Below are positions 54,003 to 63,730 of a stretch of DNA of 64,000 nt, piece after piece. Every line of letters begins with the position of its first letter. The stretch's first letter is position 1. A program made the translations under genes and the position numbers. The stretch is from Pseudomonadota bacterium (GTDB lineage Bacteria > Myxococcota_A > UBA9160 > SZUA-336). The notes beneath the pieces were generated by a model that was not told the DNA's origin, did no database searches, and saw only the letters and a list, made by a program, of their open reading frames with translations. The stretch spans positions 23,874-87,873 of the forward strand of contig QJZC01000011.1 in NCBI GenBank assembly GCA_003247575.1, read 5' to 3'.

Positions 54003-55661
54003 ATGCTTTGTGTTCAGCTGAAACGCCGACTTTGCCGCGGCACCCGTCATGCGAGTCTCGCGCTCGCGGCGGCTTCGCTCTTCGTGGGCACTGCACGTGC
54101 GCAGGAGGATCTTCTCTCGAGCGGCTTCGATTCGGACGCGATTCTGGTCGCGCAGGCGGAGAGCTCGACGCGTGCAACGGTGGTCGATCTTCCACCCGCT
54201 GCCGAGGACCGCGGCATCGTACGCTTGTCGACTGCCGCCACTGCAGAGGACGTCATCCAGCCCGTGCTGGAGATCGAACGTGGCAAGACCGTGCTGCTCA
54301 AGCCGTCTTATCAAGTCAAACGCATCGCCGTGGGAGATCCCGAGATCGTCGATTTCGTGGTCAACGGGGCGAGCGAGATTCAGCTGATTGCGCGGGCCGT
54401 TGGCAACACGAACGTGTTGATTTGGGACGGCCAGAACCGTCTGCAGGCGTCGATCGACATTCACGTGGGCGCCGTGCGAGCTCAGCTAGTCCGAGAGCTT
54501 CAGCGCGTGCTCGGACGTAACGACGTTGCCGTCGACATGGCCGGTGATGCGGTAGTCCTCAGGGGGACCGTCCCGAACCTCGAGACCAGTGAGGCCGCTT
54601 CGATCGTGGCCAACGCGTTCTTCGCCGGTGAAGGGGATGGCCAGAGTTCGAGGGTGATCAACTTGCTGTCGGTGGGCGGCAACCAGCAGGTCATGCTGGA
54701 GGTCAAGGTCGCCGAGATGAATCGCAGCATCCGCCGCTCGTTCGGCACGAACCTGCAGGCGCTCTTCGGCAAGAACGGCGAGAGCTTGGCGTTGCTCACA
54801 CTGACGCGCAATCTCACGACGCCGACGCTCGGCAACATGACCAACATGATGGGCGTTCGGCAGGTCACCACCACGTTCTCGAATCAGGTTCGACTGGTCG
54901 CCAGCTTGGTCAATCGAGACAGCCTGAGGCTGGATGCGTTCATCGACCTGATGGAGACGGAGCAGCTCGGCAAGGTGCTGGCGGAGCCGACCTTGGTGGC
55001 GCGTAGTGGCGAGACGGCGAGCTTCCTCTCGGGCGGGGAGATTCCGATCCCGATCCCGCAAGGCGACGGCACGATCTCGATCACCTTCAAGCGCTTCGGA
55101 GTCCAGCTCCAGTTCCTGCCCACGGTTCTCTCCGAGGACCGGATCCATCTGCAGGTCACGCCCGAGGTCAGCCAGCCGGACTTCAGCACGGGCGCGGTAC
55201 AGGCCGGTGGTCTGTCCGTGCCCTCGTTTCGCACGCGCCGCGCATCGACGGGAGTCGAGCTGGCCGATGGTCAGAGCTTCGCGATCGGCGGTCTGCTGCA
55301 GGACAACGTGAGCACGAGCTACGAGCAGTTTCCGTTTCTCGGCGATCTTCCTATCCTCGGCAACCTGTTTCGCAGTCAGCAGTTCCAGCGCGACGAGACG
55401 GAGCTCGTGATCATCGTCACGCCGCGCCTCGTGCAGCCGCTCGGGCCGGATCCGATCGCTCTGCCCACCGACTACTACTTCGTTCCTTCGAGGCTCGCAT
55501 TCTTCGCCCTGGGGCGGATCCAGGGGTATCCTCCTGCTCCCGGGACGAACCCGTTCAGCACGCAGGGTCCTTCGGAGCGTGCGGAGCCAATCGAGTCCGG
55601 ACTGATCGGTGACTTCGGACACCGACTTCCAATTCCTCAGCCTATAGGAGACGGCCTATGA
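54003..55661 (+). CDS. cpaC: Tad secretin CpaC/RcpA
   Basis: ATG 54003 with AGGAG five bases upstream gives 552 residues with a signal peptide cleaved near ARAQ. The N-terminal domain includes VLLKPSYQVKRIAVGDPEIVDFVV. The secretin core has VMLEVKVAEMNRSIRRSFG, AEPTLVARSGETASFLSGGEIPIP and GVQLQFLPTVL. It forms the outer-membrane pore through which the pilus exits. Confidence 0.95.
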   Translation: MLCVQLKRRLCRGTRHASLALAAASLFVGTARAQEDLLSSGFDSDAILVAQAESSTRATVVDLPPAAEDRGIVRLSTAATAEDVIQPVLEIERGKTVLLKPSYQVKRIAVGDPEIVDFVVNGASEIQLIARAVGNTNVLIWDGQNRLQASIDIHVGAVRAQLVRELQRVLGRNDVAVDMAGDAVVLRGTVPNLETSEAASIVANAFFAGEGDGQSSRVINLLSVGGNQQVMLEVKVAEMNRSIRRSFGTNLQALFGKNGESLALLTLTRNLTTPTLGNMTNMMGVRQVTTTFSNQVRLVASLVNRDSLRLDAFIDLMETEQLGKVLAEPTLVARSGETASFLSGGEIPIPIPQGDGTISITFKRFGVQLQFLPTVLSEDRIHLQVTPEVSQPDFSTGAVQAGGLSVPSFRTRRASTGVELADGQSFAIGGLLQDNVSTSYEQFPFLGDLPILGNLFRSQQFQRDETELVIIVTPRLVQPLGPDPIALPTDYYFVPSRLAFFALGRIQGYPPAPGTNPFSTQGPSERAEPIESGLIGDFGHRLPIPQPIGDGL

Positions 55662-55951
55662 GACGCATGCGTTCGATCCGTGGAGGCGCTCTCGGCGGGC
55701 TGCTGCTGGCTTCAAGCCTGCTCGCCTGTTCTCCCAATCTGGTTGCCGACAACTACGGAAGTGCGTACCAGAAATCCCGTGAGCGGCAGACGCAGAACCC
55801 GGAGGCGAGCGAAGCACGCACTCCCGTCGTCGGGATGGGGGCGGCCACTGCGGCGGAGGTCGTAGAGAACTACCACCGCAACCAGAAGACGAGCGCGCAG
55901 GAGAGCCGGCAGGACCGGGCGCGCGATAGCGGGATATCGTCGGTTCAGTAG
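55658..55951 (+). CDS. small Tad-operon lipoprotein (CpaD position)
   Basis: The 97-residue product has signal GLLLASSLLAC and a lipobox (LLAC, Cys24). The mature part is charged and repeat-poor. It starts four bases inside the secretin end (ATGA overlap). CpaD/TadB-pilotin lipoproteins occupy this place in other loci, and none other is present; this one is too short and divergent to call CpaD. Confidence 0.7.
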   Translation: MRRMRSIRGGALGGLLLASSLLACSPNLVADNYGSAYQKSRERQTQNPEASEARTPVVGMGAATAAEVVENYHRNQKTSAQESRQDRARDSGISSVQ

Positions 55952-55979
55952 GCCCCAGGTCTCGCAGGGAACACCGCAG

Positions 55980-57170
55980 ATGAGCAAGCTCCTATTCTTC
56001 GTGTACTCCGAAGACCCGGAGACTCGCTCCGCCGCGTCGCAGGCCGCTCGCGCGACCGGACGGGTCGAGTTCGTCTCCGAGATCTCCGATCTCGTGGCGC
56101 TGCAGGAGATTCTGGCGACGGCTCAGATCGATGGTCTCTACGTCGATCTGAGCGAGCGGTCCGAGGAGCTGCTCGAGCTGCTCGAGTCGCTGCCATCGCC
56201 ACGCCCCGCGCTGATCCTTGGGGGATCGAACCAGGCGCCGCCCGTGCTGCTGCGCGCGATGCGGCTTCAGCCGCTCGACTTCCTGGTCGAGCCCACCGCG
56301 GCCGCGCTGGCTCCCCACCTCGAGTCCATCGCCAGCTCGGCAGTTGCGCGGAACCCGCGGCGCAAGGACCACCGCAGCGTATTGGCCGTGGCCGGGTCGA
56401 AGGGCGGCGTAGGCACCACCTTCGTGGCTTGTGAGCTCGCCTCCTCGCTCCAGCAGCTCGGGCATCGGGTCGTGGTCGTGGACTTGAACCTCCGGCTGGG
56501 AGACGCCGCGCTCTACTTCGATCTGAAGCCCCCGTACACCCTGGCGGATGTCGCCAAGAAGGGCATGGCGCTGGACAAAACGTTCCTCAATACCGCGATC
56601 GCTACCCACCTGTGTGGAGTTCGCGTGCTCTCGGGTCCGTCCGAGGTGCAAGATATCGGTATGATCGGTGCCAACCACGTGGAGCGTGCGCTCGAGCTGC
56701 TGCGCGAGGATTTCGAGTGGATCGTGCTCGACTTGCCCTATGCCTGGGACGATATCTGTCTACGGGCGCTCAACCTGGTGGACCAGATCCTCCTGGTTAC
56801 GCATACGGACGTCCCGGCCCTCAAGCACACCAAGCAGCAGCTCGAGCTGCTCGAGCGCTTCGGAGCACCTGCGGACCAGGTGCGGGTCATCGTGAATCGC
56901 TTCGATCGATCCGGCACGTTGACTGCAAAGGAATTGTCTGAATTTCTAGAGCGGGAGCCGGATCTACTGATCCCAGCCGACGATGCAGTCGCTTCGCAGT
57001 GTGTGAATCTAGGCAAGCTGCTGCGCGATGTGGGCCGTGGTGGGCGCATCGAGGAGGCGATCCACCAGCTGGCCGACCTGTCGTGCCAGTGGGTCCTTGG
57101 AGAGGCGGCGAAGCCGCGAGAACGACTCTCGCTCTTGTCCCGCATGCGGCAATACGTGAAGAGGAACTGA
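55980..57170 (+). CDS. cpaE: Tad localisation ATPase-like protein CpaE/TadZ
   Basis: 396 residues. The N-terminal receiver-like half ([11 protein letters not shown]) lacks clear phospho-acceptor residues. The C-terminal MinD/ParA domain has [19 protein letters not shown] (deviant Walker A with the initial Lys) and [17 protein letters not shown]. TadZ-like proteins position the Tad machine at the cell pole. It begins 28 bases after the lipoprotein. Confidence 0.9.
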   Translation: MSKLLFFVYSEDPETRSAASQAARATGRVEFVSEISDLVALQEILATAQIDGLYVDLSERSEELLELLESLPSPRPALILGGSNQAPPVLLRAMRLQPLDFLVEPTAAALAPHLESIASSAVARNPRRKDHRSVLAVAGSKGGVGTTFVACELASSLQQLGHRVVVVDLNLRLGDAALYFDLKPPYTLADVAKKGMALDKTFLNTAIATHLCGVRVLSGPSEVQDIGMIGANHVERALELLREDFEWIVLDLPYAWDDICLRALNLVDQILLVTHTDVPALKHTKQQLELLERFGAPADQVRVIVNRFDRSGTLTAKELSEFLEREPDLLIPADDAVASQCVNLGKLLRDVGRGGRIEEAIHQLADLSCQWVLGEAAKPRERLSLLSRMRQYVKRN

Positions 57171-57171
57171 A

Positions 57172-58575
57172 ATGGCGCTGCTCGGCAGAATCTTCCGCGA
57201 CGAATCAAACACCGGAGCTGAATCCGCCGACGCCTCGAATCCAATTCCGCCGACGGTACCTGTGCTGGACGAGGACACCGCTGCCACCGCCGAGTATCAG
57301 GAGCTCAAGTCTCGGGTTCACAACCAGCTCTTCGACTACCTGGACCTGACCCGGTTGAGCGAGGTGAGCGAGGAGCGCATCGCAAACGACATCCTGCTGC
57401 TCACGCGGCGAATTCTGAATGAGGAGAACGCGCTACTCACGCAGGAGGAGCGCGCGAAGATCGTCGAGGAGATCCAACACGAGGTCTTCGGTCTAGGGCC
57501 CCTCGAGCCGCTGCTCAAGGATCCGTCGATTACCGACATTCTGGTGAATGGCTACGATCGTGTGTACGTCGAGCGGAGGGGCAAGCTCGAGCGGACGGTG
57601 GCGCGCTTCAAGGACAACGATCACTTGATGCGGATCATCACCAAGATCATCGCTGCTGTCGGGCGTCGAATCGACGAGCTGACCCCGTACATCGACGCGC
57701 GACTACCGGACGGGTCGCGCGTCAACGCCATCATCCCGCCGCTCGCCATCGATGGACCCTCGGTCTCGATCCGGCGCTTCGCCGTCGACCCATTCGTCGC
57801 AGGAGATCTGGTGCAGATGGGTACGCTCACGGATACCGCTGTGGAGCTGCTCAAGCTCGTCGTCTCCGCGCGCCTCAACGTGTTGGTGTCGGGCGGGACC
57901 GGCGTCGGCAAGACGACCTTGCTGAATGTGCTCTCGAGCTTCATTCCGTCGGGAGAGCGCATCATCACGATCGAGGATTCGGCCGAGCTTCAACTTCGCC
58001 AGGATCACGTGGTGCGGCTCGAGACGCGGCCTCCCAACGTCGAGGGCCGCGGTCAGGTCACGCAGCGCGAGCTCGTGATCAACTCGCTGCGGATGAGGCC
58101 CGATCGGATCATCGTGGGCGAGGTGCGTGGGGGCGAGGCACTGGACATGCTCCAGGCGATGAACACGGGACACGAAGGCTCGCTGACGACCGTGCACGCG
58201 AATAGCCCGCGCGATGCGGTCTCGCGCCTCGAAACCATGGTTTCGATGACCGGTTTCGAGCTTCCACTCGGTGTGATTCGTCAGCAGATTGCCTCGGCGA
58301 TCGACGTGATCGTGCAGCTGTCCCGCTTCAGTGATGGCACGCGCAAGATGGTCAGCCTGACAGAGGTGACCGGCACCGAGGGCGATGTTCTATCGATGGC
58401 CGAGATCTTTCGCTTCGAGCAGCGCGGGCGCGATGAGTCGGGACGCGTGGTCGGTGACATCGTTCCGACCGGCATCAGTCCGCGTTTCGTCGAGAAGCTG
58501 CGCACGAAGGGGATCGCCGTGCCCCCGGGGCTCTTCACTCCGGAGGGGGGCGAGCGCTACGGTCGGTTCGCATGA
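57172..58575 (+). CDS. cpaF: Tad secretion ATPase CpaF/TadA
   Basis: 467 residues, 1 base after cpa[18 protein letters not shown] is Walker [10 protein letters not shown] and [37 protein letters not shown] are the Walker B and His boxes of type II/IV secretion ATPases. An N-terminal helical domain ([17 protein letters not shown]) precedes them. It powers pilus extension and possibly retraction. Confidence 0.95.
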   Translation: MALLGRIFRDESNTGAESADASNPIPPTVPVLDEDTAATAEYQELKSRVHNQLFDYLDLTRLSEVSEERIANDILLLTRRILNEENALLTQEERAKIVEEIQHEVFGLGPLEPLLKDPSITDILVNGYDRVYVERRGKLERTVARFKDNDHLMRIITKIIAAVGRRIDELTPYIDARLPDGSRVNAIIPPLAIDGPSVSIRRFAVDPFVAGDLVQMGTLTDTAVELLKLVVSARLNVLVSGGTGVGKTTLLNVLSSFIPSGERIITIEDSAELQLRQDHVVRLETRPPNVEGRGQVTQRELVINSLRMRPDRIIVGEVRGGEALDMLQAMNTGHEGSLTTVHANSPRDAVSRLETMVSMTGFELPLGVIRQQIASAIDVIVQLSRFSDGTRKMVSLTEVTGTEGDVLSMAEIFRFEQRGRDESGRVVGDIVPTGISPRFVEKLRTKGIAVPPGLFTPEGGERYGRFA

Positions 58576-58588
58576 AGGGGGGATGCCC

Positions 58589-59566
58589 ATGACGATCGAG
58601 TGGGTGTTGGGTGCGCTGATCTTCGTCGCGTTGTTCACGGGCGCCGAGGGCGTGCTGCTGCTCCTGCGCGGTGACCCCGTGGCACGCAAGCGAACCGTTC
58701 AGTCTCGTCTGCACCGACACGCGAGCCGCATCAGTGACGCGCTGGATCCGGATGGTGCTGGCGGGATCCTTCTGCCGGAGCGGGACTCCGGACGCACGTT
58801 CATCGCCGCGATCGCCCGGCGTTTCGCGCGCCGGCGCGACGTCGAGCTCCTGCTCTATCGCGCGGGTATGCCGTTCTCGCTCTCGCAGCTTCTGCTCCTC
58901 ACCGTCAGTCTGTCGGTGGGGGGGTGCGCATTCGGTTTCCTGGTGCTCGATTCCGCGCTTGCTGGGACGGTGCTCACGGCTTCCGGTGCGCTTCCCTGGA
59001 TCTACACCGTCGTGCGAAAGAATCGGCGCATGGCCCGGTTCGAGCAGCAGCTGCCGGAGGCTCTGGACCTGATCTGTCGTGCGCTGCGCGCGGGGATCAG
59101 CCTCGAGTTCGGGTTCCGCTCTGTCGGCGACGAGATGGAGGAGCCGATCGCGACGGAGTTCTCACAGGTGGCAGACGAGGTCAGTCTCGGGCTCGACTCG
59201 CGCGCTGCACTCCAGAATCTCTCGCATCGAATGAACACCGGCGACATGCCCTTCTTCATCAATGCGATCCTGATCCAGCGTGAGACCGGCGGGAATCTGG
59301 CCGAGGTACTCGACAACCTTGCCGGGATCATTCGCGCGAGGCACAAGTTCCAGGGGAAGGTCCGCACTCTGGTGGCCCAGGCGAGTCTCACTGCGAATCT
59401 GCTCGCGGGAATTCCGGTGGGCATCGGAGCGGGCTTGGCACTGCTCAACCCTGGCTACATGGAGCCACTGTTCGAGCCACCCGGAATCTACTTCCTCTAC
59501 AGTACCTGCATCGCGGTTCCCACCGGGTGGCTGATCTGCCGTCGGATCGGGTCGGTGAATGTCTAG
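58589..59566 (+). CDS. tadB: Tad inner-membrane protein TadB
   Basis: ATG 58589 (ATG 58583 is six bases earlier but sits on the ribosome site) gives 325 residues. The T2SSF domain reads QLPEALDLICRALRAGISL and NTGDMPFFINAILIQRETGGNLAEVLDNLA; flanking helices anchor it in the membrane. It forms the platform with TadC and CpaF. Confidence 0.92.
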   Translation: MTIEWVLGALIFVALFTGAEGVLLLLRGDPVARKRTVQSRLHRHASRISDALDPDGAGGILLPERDSGRTFIAAIARRFARRRDVELLLYRAGMPFSLSQLLLLTVSLSVGGCAFGFLVLDSALAGTVLTASGALPWIYTVVRKNRRMARFEQQLPEALDLICRALRAGISLEFGFRSVGDEMEEPIATEFSQVADEVSLGLDSRAALQNLSHRMNTGDMPFFINAILIQRETGGNLAEVLDNLAGIIRARHKFQGKVRTLVAQASLTANLLAGIPVGIGAGLALLNPGYMEPLFEPPGIYFLYSTCIAVPTGWLICRRIGSVNV

Positions 59567-59578
59567 GAGGGCCGTCGA

Positions 59579-60505
59579 TTGGATCTTCTGATTGCTATCG
59601 GACTTCTCTGTGTCGTCAGTATCACGGCAGGGGTCCTCGCATTCGGTACCTTCCGGGAGCGCGAGGAGGCGGTGTCTAGGCTTCAGCGCGTCAGCGAGCG
59701 CGGGGCACCCCTCGCCCCTGTCCGCGAAGCGACGCCGAACTCGCTTTGGGAGCGCGTGACTCTGCTCGTGGGGATGCTCTCCGGATCTCAGGTGGACGGC
59801 AACAAGCGGGTGGCGTACGCAGAACGGAAGCAGGAGCTGATCGAAGCGGGATTCCGGCGGCCCGGGGCGCTCAATGCATACATGGGGAGTCGAATCGCGC
59901 TCGCCCTCGGTGCGGCCGTCCTGACGTTTCCGGCGGCGGCTCTACTCTCGAGCAACTCGGGACTGGCCTTTGCGGTACTCGGGCTGGCCAGCGGAGTTGG
60001 GTATCTCACTCCGGGGCTCGTCGTCGGCGCGCGGCGAAGCTCTCGCCAGCGCGCGATCGTGCGCGGTCTGCCGGATGCACTCGATCTGATGGTCGTGTGT
60101 GTCGAGGCTGGATTGAGTCTCGGTGCGACATTGGATCGCGTCGCCAAGGAATTCTTTCGCAGCAATGTGGTGCTCGCCAGCGAGCTGAAGCTCGTCGTAC
60201 TCGAGACACAGGCGGGCAAGAGCCTCAGCGAGGCGCTGCGAGCTCTCGCCGCTCGCAACGGCACGCCCGACCTGAGCACGCTTGCGTCGGCGCTGGTCCA
60301 GACGGAGCGGCTCGGGACGCGTGTGGCGGATACTCTTCGCGTGCAGGCGGATGCGCTACGCACGCGCCGGATGCAGGAGGCGGAGGAGGTCGCGCAGCGT
60401 GCCCCCGTGAAGATGCTCTTTCCTGCAGTGCTGTTCATCTTCCCTGCGCTGCTGGTGGTGATTCTGGTGCCGCCGCTCGTGAAGTTCTTCGGGTCCATGG
60501 GATGA
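59579..60505 (+). CDS. tadC: Tad inner-membrane protein TadC
   Basis: TTG 59579 after GGAGGGCC gives 308 residues. It has the same T2SSF pattern (GLPDALDLMVVCVEAGLSL; LASALVQTERLGTRVADTLRVQADALR) with N- and C-terminal membrane helices. It pairs with TadB. The stop overlaps the next start as ATGA. Confidence 0.92.
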   Translation: MDLLIAIGLLCVVSITAGVLAFGTFREREEAVSRLQRVSERGAPLAPVREATPNSLWERVTLLVGMLSGSQVDGNKRVAYAERKQELIEAGFRRPGALNAYMGSRIALALGAAVLTFPAAALLSSNSGLAFAVLGLASGVGYLTPGLVVGARRSSRQRAIVRGLPDALDLMVVCVEAGLSLGATLDRVAKEFFRSNVVLASELKLVVLETQAGKSLSEALRALAARNGTPDLSTLASALVQTERLGTRVADTLRVQADALRTRRMQEAEEVAQRAPVKMLFPAVLFIFPALLVVILVPPLVKFFGSMG

Positions 60506-61695
60506 AGCCGGCTCCTCTACACATACTGGTTGCCCTGTTGCTGAGCGGATGTGGAACCTTCTCGGGCTCGAAGCCGGTCGGGCAACCGGCCATCAAGCCG
60601 ATCCCGATCAGCGATGCGCGAGCCTCGCGAGGCCCGCAGGAATTCAGCGAGTTCATGACCGAGGGGGATCGCTCGCGAAACGAGGGCAGGATCTCGGATG
60701 CGGCATGGAATTACCTGCGTGCGATGCGTAGGAACTCCGAGAGCCCCAGGCCTGCCGAGCGAATCGGTCTGCTCCACTTGGCGCAGCGCAACTCCGAGGA
60801 AGCGCAAGCCGCCTTCGAGCTGTCGCTCCGCAAGGACCCCGACAGTGCAGTGAGTCACATGGGGCTCGGTTTTGCGCTCATGGGACAAGGTGAGTTCACG
60901 CGTTCCGAGGAGGAGCTCGTCCGCGCAAGAGATCTGGAACCGACGAGCACTCTGCCGCTGCTGGCGCTCGCAGTACTGTACGACGCTCAGTCTCGCTTCG
61001 AGGATGCTCGTGAGATCTACCTAGCTGCGCTCGATCGATCACCCGAGAACACCGACATTCTGAACAATCTCGGCTCGTCGTATCTCATGACGCGCGACTT
61101 CGATCAGGCGGTGGAGTATCTCCAGCGAGCCAGCGAGCTCGACCCATCGAACGTGCTTGCCCGCAACAACCTGGGTCTCGCGCTCGGGCAGCTCGGACGC
61201 TACGAGGAAGCCTGGGAGGCCTTTCGCGAAGGGCAGACCGAGGTCGAAGCGCTCAACAACCTGGGCTACGTCTACTTCCTGAACGGAGATCCGGAGACAG
61301 CGATTCGATACTACGAGCAAGCACTCGCGTTGCCGAGCCCTCGGCGCGCAGCCATCGTCCGGAATCTACGCGAAGCCGAGGCGATCGTGCGTCCGGCTGC
61401 TGCCGATGCTGCGCCCTCTGTCCCGGTTGCCGTACGCGACGAGCTCCCCGCCGAGCCCGGAACTGCCGCAGCTTCCGAGGCTGGAAGCGTCGACGCGGAC
61501 ATGCCGGCGGGTTCGTCCGAGGTGTCCCCACCGGTTCAGGCGCCTGCGCCTGCGGGAGTGAGCCCGCCGATCTCGGTCCCCGAAGCGGCAAGCCCAGGGG
61601 ATTCCGGGGCATCCGGGGCCAAGGCTTCCGGGGAAGGGCAGTCCGAAGCTCGCGGACTCGAGCTGCCGACCCCGATGTCCGCCATCGCGCGCTAG
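60502..61695 (+). CDS. tadD: Tad lipoprotein TadD with TPR repeats
   Basis: 397 residues. The signal LVALLLSGC is a lipobox (Cys14). TPR units cover about 50-285 (AAWNYLRAMRRNSESPRPAERIGLL; AVSHMGLGFALMGQGEFTRSEEEL; TDILNNLGSSYLMTRDFDQAVEYL). A low-complexity Pro/Ala/Ser tail of about 100 residues follows. TadD helps secretin assembly. The long tail is unusual. Confidence 0.9.
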   Translation: MKPAPLHILVALLLSGCGTFSGSKPVGQPAIKPIPISDARASRGPQEFSEFMTEGDRSRNEGRISDAAWNYLRAMRRNSESPRPAERIGLLHLAQRNSEEAQAAFELSLRKDPDSAVSHMGLGFALMGQGEFTRSEEELVRARDLEPTSTLPLLALAVLYDAQSRFEDAREIYLAALDRSPENTDILNNLGSSYLMTRDFDQAVEYLQRASELDPSNVLARNNLGLALGQLGRYEEAWEAFREGQTEVEALNNLGYVYFLNGDPETAIRYYEQALALPSPRRAAIVRNLREAEAIVRPAAADAAPSVPVAVRDELPAEPGTAAASEAGSVDADMPAGSSEVSPPVQAPAPAGVSPPISVPEAASPGDSGASGAKASGEGQSEARGLELPTPMSAIAR

Positions 61696-61698
61696 CCA

Positions 61699-62208
61699 GT
61701 GCGCCGATCGACGCGCGTGCTGCTGCAGCTCTTCGCTCTACTGTCGGCGGTGTACCTCGTCTATCCCTTCTTGTCCTACGCCTGGCTCCTCAGAGACCCT
61801 GAGCCAGCGAATCAGCTGGATGCGCCAAGTATCCGGCGCTCGATCGCTCGCCAGATCGAAGCTCGTCTACGCCGTACGGAAGGCCCCTCGAGCCCTCTGC
61901 TCACGCGGATGATCCAGGAGATCACCAGCGAAGCGATGATCGAGGAGCTGATTCGAGGCTGTGGGGAGCTACCTGCCCTCCCCTCCGTCTCCGTCGGTCC
62001 TCGGCCCGGACGCGATGCGCGCGAGGCTACGTCTGCGCGTTGTTCGAGCGAACTCGAGTGGATGTTCTTTACCTCGTGGAACCAGTTCGAGGTACAGACC
62101 GCTGAGACGTTGATCCGTATGCAGCTGCAGGGTTCGACCTGGAAGGTGGTGGATCTGCAGCTCCGAAGGTTGAGCGCCGAGCCTACGCGCTCAGAGAATC
62201 TTCCGTAG
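61699..62208 (+). CDS. DUF2939-like exported or membrane-anchored protein
   Basis: GTG 61699, 3 bases after tadD, gives 169 residues. One N-terminal helix (LLQLFALLSAVYLVYPFLSY) is followed by LLRDPEPANQLDAPSIRRSIARQIEARL, close to the DUF2939 core. Function is unknown. It overlaps the convergent HDOD gene by 18 bases and closes the Tad transcription unit. Confidence 0.7.
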   Translation: MRRSTRVLLQLFALLSAVYLVYPFLSYAWLLRDPEPANQLDAPSIRRSIARQIEARLRRTEGPSSPLLTRMIQEITSEAMIEELIRGCGELPALPSVSVGPRPGRDAREATSARCSSELEWMFFTSWNQFEVQTAETLIRMQLQGSTWKVVDLQLRRLSAEPTRSENLP

Positions 62209-63156
62209 CTCCTCGAGCCGGGCCTGGTTCTCGTGCTGAAGCCGCGAAAGGCGGTTGGCGGAGATGCCCAGATCTTCGAGCAGCAGCAGAAGCTCGGGAG
62301 CCGGATGAGCGTGGGAGAGATCGCCATCCAGGGAGTGCGCGAGCCGGTCAGCGGCCTCGAGTGCCGCCGCTATGGGCCGATGCCGCGCCTGCGTAGCGGA
62401 CTCATGGTGCCAGCGTACGGCTTCGATGAGCTCGAAGCGGAGCCGCCAATGGACCAGGCACGCGGCTGCGAGCGGTGCGTGCAGCGCATCCGCGATCGGG
62501 TCGAGCACTGTCGCTGAGATATCCGTGTGCCCGCGCTCCCCGAGCCAGGTGTAGATTGCGCTCCGGCCGAGGTCGTGCGCGAGTCCAGCCAGAAAGCCTA
62601 GACAGTCTGCGACCGCCAGCTCGCACAGAACGCCCTGCGCGCAGGCAGCGGTGGCGAGGGAGTGCTGCCAGGTGCGATTTCGTTCCTCGGCATAGCCAGG
62701 AGCGTCGCAGATCAAGCGGCGAACCACGAGCCCCATGACCACGTTGCGAGTCTCGCGGATGCCCATGCGCACGATGGCATCCCTCGCCGTATGAACGGGC
62801 TCCGATCCTGCAAAGAAGCTCAGATTCGCGATCTGGACGACGCGGCTCGCGATGTCGGGGTCGGCGTTCAGCGTGTCTGCGAGATCGAGGACATCGCAAC
62901 GTGGTGAGTCGACGACCTGAGTGGCCTGGATGGCTGCCTCAGGTAGGCTGGGCAGGAATACGGAGGGCGAAGCCAGCGCTTCCGAGATGCAGCGCAACAC
63001 CAAACCTCCAGCGGGAGAGGTGTGCTTCGACTGGATCGATGCGAGGACTCCCCGCGCATCCGCAAGCGCGTCGAGCACCTCGATGCGAACATCCGCGCCG
63101 GCCTTTCGGCTGTGGGACTCGGGATCAGGGAATTCGGTCGGGTCCTGCTCTGTCAC
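62191..63156 (-). CDS. HDOD-domain protein
   Basis: 321 residues. The HDOD core reads PSLPEAAIQATQVVDSPRCDVLDLADTLNADPDIASRVVQIANLSFF and VRMGIRETRNVVMGLVVRR. Later GLAHDLGRSAIYTW, HWRL and RWHHES keep parts of the HD pattern without the full catalytic set. HDOD proteins act in signalling and c-di-GMP-linked control; no specific target is visible. Confidence 0.88.
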   Translation of the reverse strand: MTEQDPTEFPDPESHSRKAGADVRIEVLDALADARGVLASIQSKHTSPAGGLVLRCISEALASPSVFLPSLPEAAIQATQVVDSPRCDVLDLADTLNADPDIASRVVQIANLSFFAGSEPVHTARDAIVRMGIRETRNVVMGLVVRRLICDAPGYAEERNRTWQHSLATAACAQGVLCELAVADCLGFLAGLAHDLGRSAIYTWLGERGHTDISATVLDPIADALHAPLAAACLVHWRLRFELIEAVRWHHESATQARHRPIAAALEAADRLAHSLDGDLSHAHPAPELLLLLEDLGISANRLSRLQHENQARLEELRKIL

Positions 63157-63208
63157 ATGTCTCTAAGCGGCGATCTGCCCCATCAGCTTGAGGCAGATCC
63201 TGCGCAGC

Positions 63209-63730
63209 TCAAAGGCTCAGGACCGTGTGCACCGGTACGTCCATCTGCTTGCGCCCGCTGAGCGCGGCGAGCTCGATGAGGAAGCAGGCTCCGATCACGT
63301 TGCCGCCCATGGACTGGACGAGCTGCGCGGTAGCTGCCGCCGTGCCGCCGGTGGCGATGACATCGTCGATCAGGAGCACACGCTGGCCATCGTGCACGGC
63401 ATCGCGGTGCATCTCGATCCGATCCGTGCCGTACTCGAGCGCGTACGTCTGATGCAGGGTATCCCAAGGGAGCTTGCCCTGTTTGCGCGCGATCGCGAAG
63501 CCTGCGCCCAGAGTGAGCGCGACAGGGGGACCGAATATGAATCCCCTCGATTCCACACCTACGACGATGTCGATCTTTGCCTCGCGAAAGGGTGATGCGA
63601 GCTGCTCGCAGGCGATCCGAAGCGAATCGCGATCTTGCAGCAGTGGCGTGATGTCCTTGAATACGATGCCCGGCTTCGGAAAATCGGGCACGTCCCTGAT
63701 CTTGTCTCGGAGTCGCTCGGATGGAGTCAC
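63209..63730 (-). CDS. apt: adenine phosphoribosyltransferase
   Basis: GTG 63730 overlaps the preceding peptidase stop as GTGA and gives 173 residues. The PRPP-binding motif VLLIDDVIATGGT lies at 118-130, with the family start IRDVPDFPKPGIVFKDITPLL and VGVESRGFIFG. It salvages adenine to AMP. Confidence 0.95.
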   Translation of the reverse strand: MTPSERLRDKIRDVPDFPKPGIVFKDITPLLQDRDSLRIACEQLASPFREAKIDIVVGVESRGFIFGPPVALTLGAGFAIARKQGKLPWDTLHQTYALEYGTDRIEMHRDAVHDGQRVLLIDDVIATGGTAAATAQLVQSMGGNVIGACFLIELAALSGRKQMDVPVHTVLSL

